Source: Weeksellaceae bacterium (GTDB lineage Bacteria; Bacteroidota; Bacteroidia; Flavobacteriales; Weeksellaceae). Taken from it: a stretch of 64,000 bases of DNA. Positions 19,200 through 28,076 of the stretch are shown here, piece after piece. The notes beneath the pieces are model-generated. The model saw only the letters and a list, made by a program, of their open reading frames with translations, was not told the origin of the DNA and made no database searches. A program made the position numbers and the translations under genes. Numbering within the stretch: position 1 is the first letter of the stretch; every line of letters begins with the position of its first letter. Location of the stretch: contig OX460916.1 in NCBI GenBank assembly GCA_949788275.1, forward strand, positions 3,100,001 to 3,164,000, in the 5' to 3' direction.

Positions 19200-19538
19200 A
19201 TGGAAACACGTTTACCCGATAAATTGTACTACTCCATAGGAGAAGTAGCCAAAGCATTTGATGTTAATGCTTCGTTGATTCGTTTTTGGGAGACGGAATT
19301 CGTTGAAATCCGCCCGAAAAAAAACAAAAAAGGAAATCGTTTATTTACCAAACACGATATTGATGTTTTGGAAAAGATTTACTTTTTAGTCAAAGAAAAA
19401 GGGCATACACTTGATGGCGCTAAACAAGTTTTAAGTCAAGAAAAGAGTTCGAAACTCGAAATTGATGTGGTACAGCGGTTAGAGAATATTAAAAATGAAT
19501 TATTCTTGCTCAAGAATAGTTTTGATGAAATCGCTTAA
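19200..19538 (+). CDS. MerR family transcriptional regulator
   Basis: 112 residues, with the winged helix-turn-helix of the MerR family at the N-terminus (YYSIGEVAKAFDVNASLIRFWE, about 9-30; then RLFTKHDIDVLEKIYFLVKEKG, about 47-69) and a short helical tail that probably dimerises. There is no C-terminal effector domain and no metal-binding Cys pattern, so it is a short HTH-only member. Such genes sit between an M23 peptidase and other conserved genes in many Flavobacteriia. The target is unknown. Confidence 0.88.
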   Translation: METRLPDKLYYSIGEVAKAFDVNASLIRFWETEFVEIRPKKNKKGNRLFTKHDIDVLEKIYFLVKEKGHTLDGAKQVLSQEKSSKLEIDVVQRLENIKNELFLLKNSFDEIA

Positions 19539-19615
19539 GCTTTATTGAGCATTTACTTTTACAACGCCTTCCCTTTTAAACTCCTTTTATGCTAGCAAAG
19601 CGAAGCGAGATTTCG

Positions 19616-19623
19616 TAATTTTG
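19616..19623 (+). promoter_or_regulatory. Bacteroidota -7 box for dnaE
   Basis: TAATTTTG matches TAnnTTTG exactly and lies 36 bp before ATG 19660. No TTG at the expected spacing. Confidence 0.45.
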
Positions 19624-19659
19624 CTTTTTCTAAGAATTTCTAAAGAACGTCTATTCATT

Positions 19660-22600
19660 ATGTATTTAATTTTTGATACAGAAACAACGGGTTTACCTAA
19701 AGATTGGAATGCCCCCCTAACAGATTCTGACAACTGGCCACGATGTATACAAATCGCATGGCAATTGCATGATGAGATGGGACAAATCATCGAACATCAG
19801 GATTATTTGGTTCGACCAGATGGTTTTGATATTCCGTATGACGCTGAACGTATTCATGGTATCTCGACTGATTTAGCGCGCGAACAAGGTATTTCATTAG
19901 AAGAAATGCTTGTAAAATTTAATGAAGCTTTAGGGAAAACTAAATTTATTGTTGGGCAAAACTTAGGATTTGATCTCAACATTATGGGGGCTGAAATGTA
20001 TCGCATGCAACACGATAATACCCTAGAGGGTATGCCCGTTTTGGATACGTGTACAGAAGTTACAGCCGAGTTGTTGAAATTACCTGGTGGACGCGGTGGA
20101 CGTTTTAAGTTACCAACGCTTACCGAATTGCATTCGTACTTATTTAATGCGCCTTTTGGTGAAGCGCATAATGCTACGGCCGATGTGGAAGCAACGACGC
20201 GTTGTTTCTTTGAGTTGGTTAGAAGACAGGTTTTTACGAAAGAGCAATTAGAAGTTGATGAACATTATTTTGATCAATTCGCACAAGCCAACCCTACGAA
20301 TATACAGCCTGTTGGCTTAAACCATATCAATTTAAAAAAGGCCTCGGAAGAGGTGGCAAGGCAAAAGCAAAAAGAAGCGCCACGAACCGATCTTCCTGTT
20401 ATTTCGGATGAAGTAAAGGAACAATTTGAATTGGCTGAATTTGCTCATCTACACAATCACACCCAATTTTCTATTCTTCAATCGACTATTTCAATTAAAG
20501 ATCTGGTCGCTGCAACTGCGCGTCAGCGAATGCCTGCTGTGGCGATGACCGATCATGGAAATATGATGGGGGCTTTTCATTTTGTAGCTGAGGTACAAAA
20601 TCATAACAAAGGGGTTAAGCAACGGAATGCTGATCGCATTGGTGAAGATGCTGAAGCATTGGAACAACCGATAAAACCCATTGTTGGTATTGAATTTTTT
20701 GTGTGTGAGAATCACTTGGATAAATCGCGAAAAGACAATGGCTATCAGGTCGTTTTTCTCGCTAAAAACAAGAAAGGGTATCATAATTTGGCTAAAATGT
20801 CTTCTTTGGCCTATACCGCTGGTTTTTATTATGTACCGCGAATCGATCGTGGAATTATAGAACAGTACAAAGAAGATTTGATCGTTCTGTCTGGGAATTT
20901 ACAAGGGGAAGTGCCCAATAAAGTTTTGAACTTAGGTGAAAAACAAGCGGAAGATGCACTCCTTTGGTGGAAAGAACAGTTTGGAGGTGATTTCTACTTG
21001 GAGTTAATGCGCCATAATCAGGAAGATGAAAATCGGGTCAACCAAACATTGATTCAGTTTGCACGTACACATGATGTGCCTTTAATTGCGACAAACAATA
21101 CCTATTATATAGAAAAAGAAAATTCCAATGCCCACGATATTTTATTGTGTGTACGGGATGCAGAAAAACAATCGACTCCCATAGGGCGAGGACGCGGTTT
21201 CCGTTTTGGACTACCGAATACCGAATACTTCTTTAAATCGACTTATGAAATGAAGGAGCTTTTTCTAGACGTTCCCGAGGCGATTATTAATATTCAGGAA
21301 CTGATTGATAAAGTCGAAGAGTTTACCCTCTTTCGCGATGTATTACTTCCGAAGTTCGATATTCCTGCTGAATTTATTGATCCAGAAGACGCGGGCGATG
21401 AAGGAAAACGGGGCGAAAATGCCTACTTAAAGCACTTGACGTATGAAGGTGCAATTAAACGCTATGGCGATGTGACACCCGAGATTAAAGAACGCCTGGA
21501 TTTTGAATTGGAAACCATTGAGCGTACAGGTTATCCGGGGTATTTCTTAATTGTACAAGATTTTATTGCAGCCGCACGGGCAATGGGTGTTTCCGTTGGT
21601 CCTGGACGTGGATCTGCAGCAGGTTCAGCCGTCGCTTACTGTTTATGGATTACCAATTTAGATCCCATTGAATACGACTTGCTTTTTGAGCGTTTCTTAA
21701 ATCCCGATCGGGTTTCCATGCCCGATATCGATATTGATTTTGATGATGAAGGTCGTGGGTTAGTAATGGATTACGTTATTAATAAATATGGGGCCAATCA
21801 GGTTGCCCAAATTATTACCTATGGAACCATGGCGGCAAAATCGTCTATTCGAGATACTGCTCGTGTGCTCGATTTACCTTTGTTTGAAGCCGACCGTGTT
21901 GCCAAGTTGATTCCCAATATGAAGTTGGCTAAGATTTTCAATTTAGACGATAGAGCTTTAAAAGGGGCTTTGCGTTCGGAAGAGTTGGAAGGCGTGAACG
22001 AATTAAAACGTTTAGCCGATGGAATGGATCTAACTGCTGAAACCATTCAACAAGCCAAAATATTAGAAGGATCGGTTCGAAATACCGGAATCCATGCTTG
22101 TGGAGTGATTATTACACCCGATGATATTACGAACTTTGTACCGGTAACAACCGCCAAAGATTCCGATTTATACGTAACCCAATTCGACAACTCCGTGGCC
22201 GAAAGCGCTGGATTGTTGAAAATGGATTTCTTGGGGTTAAAGACTTTAACCCTGATCAAAGACACCGTTAAGTTGGTGAAAATGCGATTAGGAATTGATA
22301 TTGATCCCGATCAGCTGCCTATTGATGATGAGAAAACCTATGAACTCTTCCAGCGTGGTGAAACCGTTGGGGTATTCCAGTACGAGTCTGCCGGAATGCA
22401 AAAATACATGCGCGATCTAAAACCCACCGTATTTGGTGATTTAATCGCTATGAATGCCCTGTACAGACCAGGACCATTGGAGTATATTCCATCGTTCGTT
22501 CGCCGTAAAAATGGAGAAGAACCCATTACGTACGATTTAGATGCCTGTGAAGAGTTTCTCCAAGAAACCTACGGGATTACCGTATACCAAGAGCAAGTAA

Positions 22601-24060
22601 TGTTGCTGTCGCAAAAATTAGCAGGTTTCTCGAAAGGGGATGCCGATGTTTTGCGTAAAGCCATGGGGAAGAAGCAAAAAGACGTTCTCGATAAAATGAA
22701 ACCGAAGTTTGTTGAACAAGCGGCGGAAAAAGGACATGATCCTAAAGTGCTCGAAAAAATCTGGACCGATTGGGAGGCATTTGCATCGTATGCTTTCAAT
22801 AAATCCCATTCCACCTGTTATGCTTGGATTGCTTATCAAACAGCTTATTTAAAAGCCCATTATCCAGCCGAATACATGGCGGCTGTGTTATCGAATAACA
22901 TGAGCGATATTAAGCAAGTTACCTTCTTTATGGAAGAGTGTAAGCGAATGGGATTAGCCGTATTAGGACCAGATATTAATGAATCAATTACCAAATTCAA
23001 TGTAAACGAAAACTATGAGATTCGTTTTGGAATGGGGGCTATTAAAGGCGTTGGTCAAGCTGCTGTAAATGCCATTGTGCATGAACGCGATACCAATGGA
23101 CCTTTTAAAGATGTGTACGATTTTGTGAAAAGAGTCGAGTTAAGGGCCGTGAATAAAAAAACCATTGAGAACTTGGTCTTGGCTGGTGGATTCGATTCTT
23201 TCGAATTTCACCGGGGACGCTATTTCTATATCGAAAATGGAACAACCAATCTCGAGAAACTAATTCGCTATGGTAGTAACTACCAAATTCAAAAAGATTC
23301 GGCCCAAACTTCTTTGTTTGGCGATTTTTCTGAAGACGGAACGGGCGTTGATGATGTAGTACCTTCATTACCCGATTGTGAAACATGGAATATGTTGCAA
23401 TTATTATCGAAAGAGAAAGAAGTGGTCGGTATTTATATCTCTTCCCATCCGCTGGATGATTTTAAACACGAAGTGCGCCTAGTTTCCAATATCACCATTA
23501 GTGATCTCGCAGGGAACGAAGATAAATTAGTGGGTAGGGATCTTTCTCTTTGCGGTATGATGAACAACATTCAACATCGGATTTCCCGTAATGGAAATGA
23601 ATTTGGCTCTTTTACCTTTGCCGATTATTCCGATTCGTATGAAATGACTTTGTTCGGTGAAGATTATTTAAAATTCCGCCATTTTATGCAAGAAAATATG
23701 TTCTTGAATGTTCGTATGAGTATTACAAAAAGAGAGTTTAAAGACAAAGAAGGCAATATAACAAGCAGTCGAATCTTTACCAAAATCACCAAAATGCAGC
23801 TCTTAAATCAAATAATAGAGGAGATGGTTGATAAAATAACGTTAAAATTAAACATAGAAGATGTCAGCGAAGATGTACTGAATGACTTAGTCGATTTAAT
23901 GTATAAATACCCTGGTGATCAACCTATACGCATAAAATTAATCGATCCTGCCGAACAAATCGGCGTCGAGTTTCCATCCCATAAAATCAAGGTGCACATA
24001 TGCCGCGAGCTATTGCACGAGATGGAAGCAATGGAAGTCCTTTCTTTTAAGTTGAATTAA
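19660..24060 (+). CDS. dnaE: DNA polymerase III subunit alpha with N-terminal 3'-5' exonuclease domain
   Basis: Replicative polymerase of 1466 residues. The first about 190 residues form a DEDDh exonuclease like the epsilon subunit (FDTETTGL with D6 and E8, then QNLGFDLNIMG, then HNATADVEAT). A PHP domain follows from about residue 255 (AHLHNHTQFSI, MTDHGNM), then the C-family polymerase with VGPGRGSAAGSAVAY and the catalytic PDIDIDFDDEGRG. The helix-hairpin-helix and OB regions come last. A fused proofreading domain is the usual form in Bacteroidota and is not a new fusion. The start is ATG 19660. Confidence 0.96.
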   Translation: MYLIFDTETTGLPKDWNAPLTDSDNWPRCIQIAWQLHDEMGQIIEHQDYLVRPDGFDIPYDAERIHGISTDLAREQGISLEEMLVKFNEALGKTKFIVGQNLGFDLNIMGAEMYRMQHDNTLEGMPVLDTCTEVTAELLKLPGGRGGRFKLPTLTELHSYLFNAPFGEAHNATADVEATTRCFFELVRRQVFTKEQLEVDEHYFDQFAQANPTNIQPVGLNHINLKKASEEVARQKQKEAPRTDLPVISDEVKEQFELAEFAHLHNHTQFSILQSTISIKDLVAATARQRMPAVAMTDHGNMMGAFHFVAEVQNHNKGVKQRNADRIGEDAEALEQPIKPIVGIEFFVCENHLDKSRKDNGYQVVFLAKNKKGYHNLAKMSSLAYTAGFYYVPRIDRGIIEQYKEDLIVLSGNLQGEVPNKVLNLGEKQAEDALLWWKEQFGGDFYLELMRHNQEDENRVNQTLIQFARTHDVPLIATNNTYYIEKENSNAHDILLCVRDAEKQSTPIGRGRGFRFGLPNTEYFFKSTYEMKELFLDVPEAIINIQELIDKVEEFTLFRDVLLPKFDIPAEFIDPEDAGDEGKRGENAYLKHLTYEGAIKRYGDVTPEIKERLDFELETIERTGYPGYFLIVQDFIAAARAMGVSVGPGRGSAAGSAVAYCLWITNLDPIEYDLLFERFLNPDRVSMPDIDIDFDDEGRGLVMDYVINKYGANQVAQIITYGTMAAKSSIRDTARVLDLPLFEADRVAKLIPNMKLAKIFNLDDRALKGALRSEELEGVNELKRLADGMDLTAETIQQAKILEGSVRNTGIHACGVIITPDDITNFVPVTTAKDSDLYVTQFDNSVAESAGLLKMDFLGLKTLTLIKDTVKLVKMRLGIDIDPDQLPIDDEKTYELFQRGETVGVFQYESAGMQKYMRDLKPTVFGDLIAMNALYRPGPLEYIPSFVRRKNGEEPITYDLDACEEFLQETYGITVYQEQVMLLSQKLAGFSKGDADVLRKAMGKKQKDVLDKMKPKFVEQAAEKGHDPKVLEKIWTDWEAFASYAFNKSHSTCYAWIAYQTAYLKAHYPAEYMAAVLSNNMSDIKQVTFFMEECKRMGLAVLGPDINESITKFNVNENYEIRFGMGAIKGVGQAAVNAIVHERDTNGPFKDVYDFVKRVELRAVNKKTIENLVLAGGFDSFEFHRGRYFYIENGTTNLEKLIRYGSNYQIQKDSAQTSLFGDFSEDGTGVDDVVPSLPDCETWNMLQLLSKEKEVVGIYISSHPLDDFKHEVRLVSNITISDLAGNEDKLVGRDLSLCGMMNNIQHRISRNGNEFGSFTFADYSDSYEMTLFGEDYLKFRHFMQENMFLNVRMSITKREFKDKEGNITSSRIFTKITKMQLLNQIIEEMVDKITLKLNIEDVSEDVLNDLVDLMYKYPGDQPIRIKLIDPAEQIGVEFPSHKIKVHICRELLHEMEAMEVLSFKLN

Positions 24061-24131
24061 CCTATATTTGAAAGCTATTCGTTAATTGATAGAAGCTATC
24101 GGCAATTTTTTTTATCCCATTAAAAATTGCG

Positions 24132-24139
24132 TAAATTTG
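24132..24139 (+). promoter_or_regulatory. Bacteroidota -7 box for trx
   Basis: TAAATTTG, an exact TAnnTTTG match, 22 bp before the thioredoxin ATG. Confidence 0.5.
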
Positions 24140-24161
24140 TATAAACAGAAAAATAGAGATT

Positions 24162-24479
24162 ATGACATTAGAAGTAACAGATGCATCTTTTGTATCGGAT
24201 ATTATCGAGTCAGGGAAACCAGCAATGGTTGATTTTTGGGCAGTTTGGTGTGGACCATGTCGTATGGTAGGACCGGTTGTTGAAGAACTGGCTGGAGAAT
24301 TCGAAGGAAAAGCCGTGATTGGTAAGGTAGATGTTGATACCAACCAAGAAATGGCCGCTAAATATGGTATTCGTAACATTCCTACCATCTTGTTCTTTAA
24401 AGACGGAGAAGTAGTGGATAAAGTAGTTGGTGTAGTTCCAAAAGAGCAACTAGCTGAAAAATTGAATGCTATTTTATAA
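24162..24479 (+). CDS. trxA: Thioredoxin
   Basis: A 105-residue cytoplasmic disulfide reductase. The active site WCGPC has cysteines at residues 30 and 33. The cis-Pro segment RNIPTILFF and the strand MVDFWAVW are standard. Length and layout fit classic thioredoxin 1. It has its own -7 box and terminator and is not coupled to dnaE upstream. Confidence 0.97.
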   Translation: MTLEVTDASFVSDIIESGKPAMVDFWAVWCGPCRMVGPVVEELAGEFEGKAVIGKVDVDTNQEMAAKYGIRNIPTILFFKDGEVVDKVVGVVPKEQLAEKLNAIL

Positions 24480-24504
24480 AAGATAACGCATTGATAATGA
24501 AATT

Positions 24505-24541
24505 AAAAAATCCCGATTGTAAAAACAGCGGGATTTTTTTT
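24505..24541 (+). terminator. Terminator of trx
   Basis: AAAAATCCCG pairs with CGGGATTTTT around a 14-base loop, followed by T. Confidence 0.82.
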
Positions 24542-24573
24542 GCAAAATCATTAGGAAATATCAGATTTGAGCG

Positions 24574-24581
24574 TATATTTG
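24574..24581 (+). promoter_or_regulatory. -7 box for the tRNA-Asp array
   Basis: TATATTTG matches TAnnTTTG and ends 18 bp before the first tRNA gene. No similar box was noticed in the three spacers, so the four tRNAs are probably one transcript. Confidence 0.5.
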
Positions 24582-24599
24582 CAATCCGAAAACATGACT

Positions 24600-24673
24600 G
24601 ATCTGGTAGTTCAGCTGGTTAGAATACTTGCCTGTCACGCAAGTGGTCGCGGGTTCGAATCCCGTCCAGATCG
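24600..24673 (+). tRNA. tRNA-Asp (GTC), copy 1
   Basis: 74 nt cloverleaf: acceptor GATCTGG/CCAGATC, D arm with AGCTGGTTA, anticodon loop CTGTCAC giving GTC, and T arm GCGGGTTCGAATCCCGT. Discriminator base G. Identical to the three following copies. Confidence 0.97.
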
Positions 24674-24715
24674 CAAAAAGTTTCGTTCTTTTACAATATT
24701 ATTTTTTTAAAATCA

Positions 24716-24789
24716 GATCTGGTAGTTCAGCTGGTTAGAATACTTGCCTGTCACGCAAGTGGTCGCGGGTTCGAATCCCGTCCAGATCG
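24716..24789 (+). tRNA. tRNA-Asp (GTC), copy 2
   Basis: Identical in all 74 bases to copy 1, separated from it by a 42-bp AT-rich spacer. Confidence 0.97.
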
Positions 24790-24822
24790 CAATTTTAAAA
24801 AATATACTTAAAAATAATTTCA

Positions 24823-24896
24823 GATCTGGTAGTTCAGCTGGTTAGAATACTTGCCTGTCACGCAAGTGGTCGCGGGTTCGAATCCCGTCCAGATCG
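24823..24896 (+). tRNA. tRNA-Asp (GTC), copy 3
   Basis: Identical to copy 1, after a 33-bp spacer. It shares the TCA just before its first base with copy 2. Confidence 0.97.
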
Positions 24897-24946
24897 CAAT
24901 CTATTTCTTTTTCTATTATAGACCATAGAAATTAATTTTTAAGACT

Positions 24947-25020
24947 GATCTGGTAGTTCAGCTGGTTAGAATACTTGCCTGTCACGCAAGTGGTCGCGGG
25001 TTCGAATCCCGTCCAGATCG
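24947..25020 (+). tRNA. tRNA-Asp (GTC), copy 4
   Basis: Identical to copy 1, after a 50-bp spacer. It shares GACT before its first base with copy 1. A terminator follows within 10 bp. Confidence 0.97.
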
Positions 25021-25028
25021 CAAAAAAC

Positions 25029-25059
25029 AAAGCTTCACTTTTATGTGAGGCTTTTTTTG
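25029..25059 (+). terminator. Terminator of the tRNA-Asp array
   Basis: AAGC-TTCAC pairs with GTGAG-GCTT with one mismatch, followed by seven T. Confidence 0.8.
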
Positions 25060-25104
25060 TGCCCAAAATTTCCAATTGCCTATAATTCGTATTATTTTTA
25101 CCCT

Positions 25105-25506
25105 ATGAATCAATTGTATTTGGCCTGTGCCCTCATAACAGATACCCAAGGTAGAATGTTGGTTGTCCGTAAAAAAAAATCAACCTATTTTCAAATGGCC
25201 GGTGGAAAAATTGATCCAGGTGAAACCCCATTACAAACACTGCGAAGAGAATGTGAAGAAGAGCTGTCTTTCGATATAAGCCACTACGCGGTTACCTTTT
25301 TAGGAGAACATAGTGCTATCGCCGTCAATGAGGCTCGTACGCAAGTCAACGCTCACGTTTACCACGTTCAGTTAACACCTGCCATCCCTATTCAAATTGC
25401 TGCTGAAATAGAACAAGCGATTTGGCTAACCCAAGAAAATTACCACAAATATACATTAGCCCATCTGCTCGAAGAATTTTCCTTGCCTATTTGGTTGAAC
25501 ATGTAA
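25105..25506 (+). CDS. Nudix hydrolase
   Basis: 133 residues with a complete Nudix box, GGKIDPGE then REC then EEEL (residues about 33-54), which binds the metal and cleaves nucleoside-diphosphate-linked substrates. The rest of the fold resembles small MutT/Ap4A-type enzymes; the exact substrate cannot be told. The start is ATG 25105; the open frame before it runs through the tRNA terminator and is not coding. Confidence 0.9.
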   Translation: MNQLYLACALITDTQGRMLVVRKKKSTYFQMAGGKIDPGETPLQTLRRECEEELSFDISHYAVTFLGEHSAIAVNEARTQVNAHVYHVQLTPAIPIQIAAEIEQAIWLTQENYHKYTLAHLLEEFSLPIWLNM

Positions 25507-25677
25507 TTGAAAAACGCGTTTAGTTCATCGTATCCCTTCTCTTATTCTTAACATTTCAATGAAATTATTGTGAAATGTTTAAGTATTGTTGTTTGTTTTA
25601 TTATTTATATTCGTCTCATTCAAAAGAGGTTAATAGTAGGCTGTTCAACTTCTTTAGATGGATCTAAAAATAAACTT

Positions 25678-26472
25678 ATGCGGTATTTTATATTTTTTAT
25701 AGGCTGTTTACTTACAGCGATTAACCTTCATGCGCAGACCACTGTTATTACAGGACAATTAGTTATTGATAATGAGGTTAATAAAGACAATAATCCAAGT
25801 GGACTTCTTATTCGCAATACACAAACAACAGCCTCTACCCAATCAAATTCGGAAGGTGTTTTCACGCTGAAAGTTAGTTTAAACGACGAGCTATCCATCA
25901 CTGGTGCCGACATTGAAGAGCGAACACTTAAAATAACAGAAACCATGCTCCATAAAGGTTATGTTCGTATTCATTTAAATATACCGGTTATCGAATTAGC
26001 CGAAGTACAATTGAAGAATAAACTTAAAAAACGATTAGAAGATAATATCGAGATCTCGCAAACGGCCGGTGAGAAAATCAATAATGCCATGGGAATCAAC
26101 GATCTCGATTTTAAAATTAAATTAAACCTAAAGCATTATGAAGCTCAAGCCAATCGAGTAATTCGTGATGTGGGAGGTGTCAATATGATGGGGCTAGCGA
26201 GCCTATTAAGCGGTTCCTATAAGAAGGTATCTGGTCCAGCAACAGTAAAGAGTCAGGCCGATCAAGTCGAAGAATTAAAGCAGTTGTTTACCGAAAAATA
26301 CTTTGTAGAGAACCTTAAAATTCCAGTGGGAAAAATCACCGATTATATCACCTATTGCTATGTTAATTACAATTTCGCAGCCTTCATAAGCCATAACAAT
26401 TACGATATGATTTTAAATTATTTAGAAGAACAAGCACCTGTTTATCTAGCACTCTTAGATAAAGTAGAATAA
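25678..26472 (+). CDS. Secreted protein with carboxypeptidase-regulatory-like N-terminal domain
   Basis: 264 residues: signal peptide (MRYFIFFIGCLLTAINLHAQ), then a beta-sandwich segment at about 20-105 with the CarboxypepD_reg-like pattern (ITGQLVIDNEV...SEGVFTLKVSLNDELSITG), then a helical C-terminal half of unknown fold. Such proteins are frequent in Flavobacteriia and sit in the periplasm or at the outer membrane. Function unknown. The start is ATG 25678, which gives a clean signal peptide; 36 codons upstream in frame read as non-family sequence. Confidence 0.72.
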   Translation: MRYFIFFIGCLLTAINLHAQTTVITGQLVIDNEVNKDNNPSGLLIRNTQTTASTQSNSEGVFTLKVSLNDELSITGADIEERTLKITETMLHKGYVRIHLNIPVIELAEVQLKNKLKKRLEDNIEISQTAGEKINNAMGINDLDFKIKLNLKHYEAQANRVIRDVGGVNMMGLASLLSGSYKKVSGPATVKSQADQVEELKQLFTEKYFVENLKIPVGKITDYITYCYVNYNFAAFISHNNYDMILNYLEEQAPVYLALLDKVE

Positions 26473-26591
26473 AGACTATTGTAAAAATTTCACCCCCCTT
26501 TCAGTTCCTTTTCCCCTGCTTAAAAAATAAATAAAAATTTTCGTGTAACATTTCATTACTTTCGATACTAACCATATATAACACATCGAAT

Positions 26592-26795
26592 ATGAGGAAA
26601 TATGAATACCACGTTCTTCAATTTATCAGTAGGAAGAAATTATTGAGTACAGATAATAATTTTAATCCTACAGAAATGCAAGAAGAATTAAATCGACTGG
26701 GCTTACTAGGTTGGGAGTTAATCAATGCGGTTGAAGAAGCATCACACGGCTACTCAACAGTGATAAAATTATTTCTGAAAAGAGAAATCAGCTAA
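26592..26795 (+). CDS. DUF4177 domain protein
   Basis: 67 residues beginning MRKYEYHVLQF, with the segment LNRLGLLGWELINAVEE typical of DUF4177, a small cytoplasmic alpha/beta domain of unknown role. It precedes the sigma factor gene by about 11 bp, so the two are likely transcribed together. Confidence 0.8.
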   Translation: MRKYEYHVLQFISRKKLLSTDNNFNPTEMQEELNRLGLLGWELINAVEEASHGYSTVIKLFLKREIS

Positions 26796-26806
26796 AACCT
26801 CCTCTT

Positions 26807-27310
26807 TTGAAAACCAAAGAAACCGAATTTTTACAACACATAAACCAGCATAAGGGCATTATTCATAAAGTGGCCCGTATGTACATGGATAATGCAGATG
26901 ATCGGGAAGATTTGTTTCAGGAAATTATTCTCCAATTATGGAAATCGTATGAACGTTTTCAAGGCAATAGCCATTTTTCTACATGGATGTATCGCGTGGC
27001 TTTAAACACGGCTTTAACCTTTTTTAAAAAAGAAAAAAGGAAATTAGATCAACCGATGTTGCACGAACCATTCGACTTGGTCGACGAATCCACTGCTACA
27101 GAAAAAGAATCTCAATTAAGCCACTTTTATACAGCTGTTCATCAGCTAAACAAAGTAGAGAAGGCCCTTATTTTCCTTTTTTTAGAAGGTCAATCCCATC
27201 GGGAAATAGCCATCAACTTAGGAATTACGGAAGTAAATGCCCGCGTAAAATTAAATCGAACAAAAGAAAAAATCCAACAAATCATAAAAAGTAACGGCTA
27301 TGAATTTTGA
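26807..27310 (+). CDS. RNA polymerase sigma-70 family (ECF-type) sigma factor
   Basis: 167 residues with only sigma regions 2 and 4, the layout of an extracytoplasmic-function sigma factor. Region 2 contains DDREDLFQEIILQLWKSYER (about 29-48) and FSTWMYRVALNTAL; region 4 contains HREIAINLGITEVNARVKLNR (about 131-151), a helix-turn-helix for the -35 element. No ATG fits: the frame opens with a TTG at 26807, and region 2 begins soon after, so a TTG start is likely and would lower expression. It overlaps the next gene by 11 bp. Confidence 0.85.
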   Translation: MKTKETEFLQHINQHKGIIHKVARMYMDNADDREDLFQEIILQLWKSYERFQGNSHFSTWMYRVALNTALTFFKKEKRKLDQPMLHEPFDLVDESTATEKESQLSHFYTAVHQLNKVEKALIFLFLEGQSHREIAINLGITEVNARVKLNRTKEKIQQIIKSNGYEF

Positions 27311-27908
27311 TGAATTACAAAAACAGTGGAACGATCAAAAAGTAGATGATCTTCCAATGGATACTCGCCTCGATAAAATGGGCGAAGCCAATCTACCAAT
27401 CGATAATGTAAGACGAAAAATGAAGAAAGAATTCTTTACACAACTAGTTTGCTTCGTCATTATTTTATCGTTTCCGTTACTAATTACTATAAGCGAAATT
27501 CAACTGCTTATTTTCGGTGTCTTCTTTACTTTTTTTACGGCTTTTATCCTCTATTATTTTTATAAATTTTTCAAATTTTATAAACATTCCTATAACCTTA
27601 GCTTTAATTCAACAAGAAACCTTGCGTGGTTTTATTATGAATTAAAAATGAACATCGAACTCTATAAAGCCTTAACTTATATCTTATTTTTTATCGGTTT
27701 TAGCTACGGTTTTGTAGCCGCAACCATGGTCGAAGGCCATACCATTTTCGATGGACTTATTTCGCGTTACCGAACGAGTAGCTCATTTATTGTCGTTATT
27801 ATCGTCATTATTCTTTTCTCCTTCACCATTGCCGAAATGTATCCCAATTATATGTACGGAAAAGACTTAAAGCGCATAAAAAAGGTGCTCGATGAATTAG
27901 ATGAATAA
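27300..27908 (+). CDS. Four-helix membrane protein, putative partner of the sigma factor
   Basis: 202 residues: a cytoplasmic N-terminal about 45 residues (MNFDELQKQWNDQKVDD), then four membrane segments at about 48-66, 69-88, 123-142 and 162-180, and a basic C-terminus. The start overlaps the sigma factor stop by 11 bp, so translation is likely coupled. Overlapping ECF sigma and membrane-protein genes usually encode a sigma/anti-sigma pair; here that is inference from context only, because no known anti-sigma domain is seen. Confidence 0.65.
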   Translation: MNFDELQKQWNDQKVDDLPMDTRLDKMGEANLPIDNVRRKMKKEFFTQLVCFVIILSFPLLITISEIQLLIFGVFFTFFTAFILYYFYKFFKFYKHSYNLSFNSTRNLAWFYYELKMNIELYKALTYILFFIGFSYGFVAATMVEGHTIFDGLISRYRTSSSFIVVIIVIILFSFTIAEMYPNYMYGKDLKRIKKVLDELDE

Positions 27909-27963
27909 AAGGAATACTAGAACAAGTACGAAAAAAGATTTGCTAACAAGCTTCTTTATTTTT

Positions 27964-28076
27964 TGGGCGGGTGCTTCGCACCGGGCTATTCGTTCCCAAT
28001 CTTGGCTGCTAGCGCTTCTCGGTATTTTAGAAGATGTGGGCTTGCAGCCAAGGATTTCCACTGCTATCCCTCCCGC
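27964..28076 (+). repeat. Dispersed imperfect-palindrome repeat, copy D
   Basis: Forward-orientation copy 55 bp after the membrane protein stop, with no terminator between. The inner stem has changed on both sides together: CTTGGCTGC pairs with GCAGCCAAG, where copies A and E have CTTTGCTGC and GCAGCAAAG. The small left hairpin is also replaced by a matching pair, GGTGC TTC GCACC. The most divergent uninterrupted copy. Confidence 0.8.

Noticed and set aside
24600-25020. Regularly spaced identical repeats that might suggest a CRISPR array
   Set aside because: Each 74-nt unit folds as tRNA-Asp with a GTC anticodon, and the spacers vary in length and are AT-rich.
25548-25582. Hairpin TTAACATTTCA/TGAAATGTTTAA after the Nudix gene
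   Set aside because: It has no T run, so it was not called a terminator; it might be an operator, but nothing supports that.
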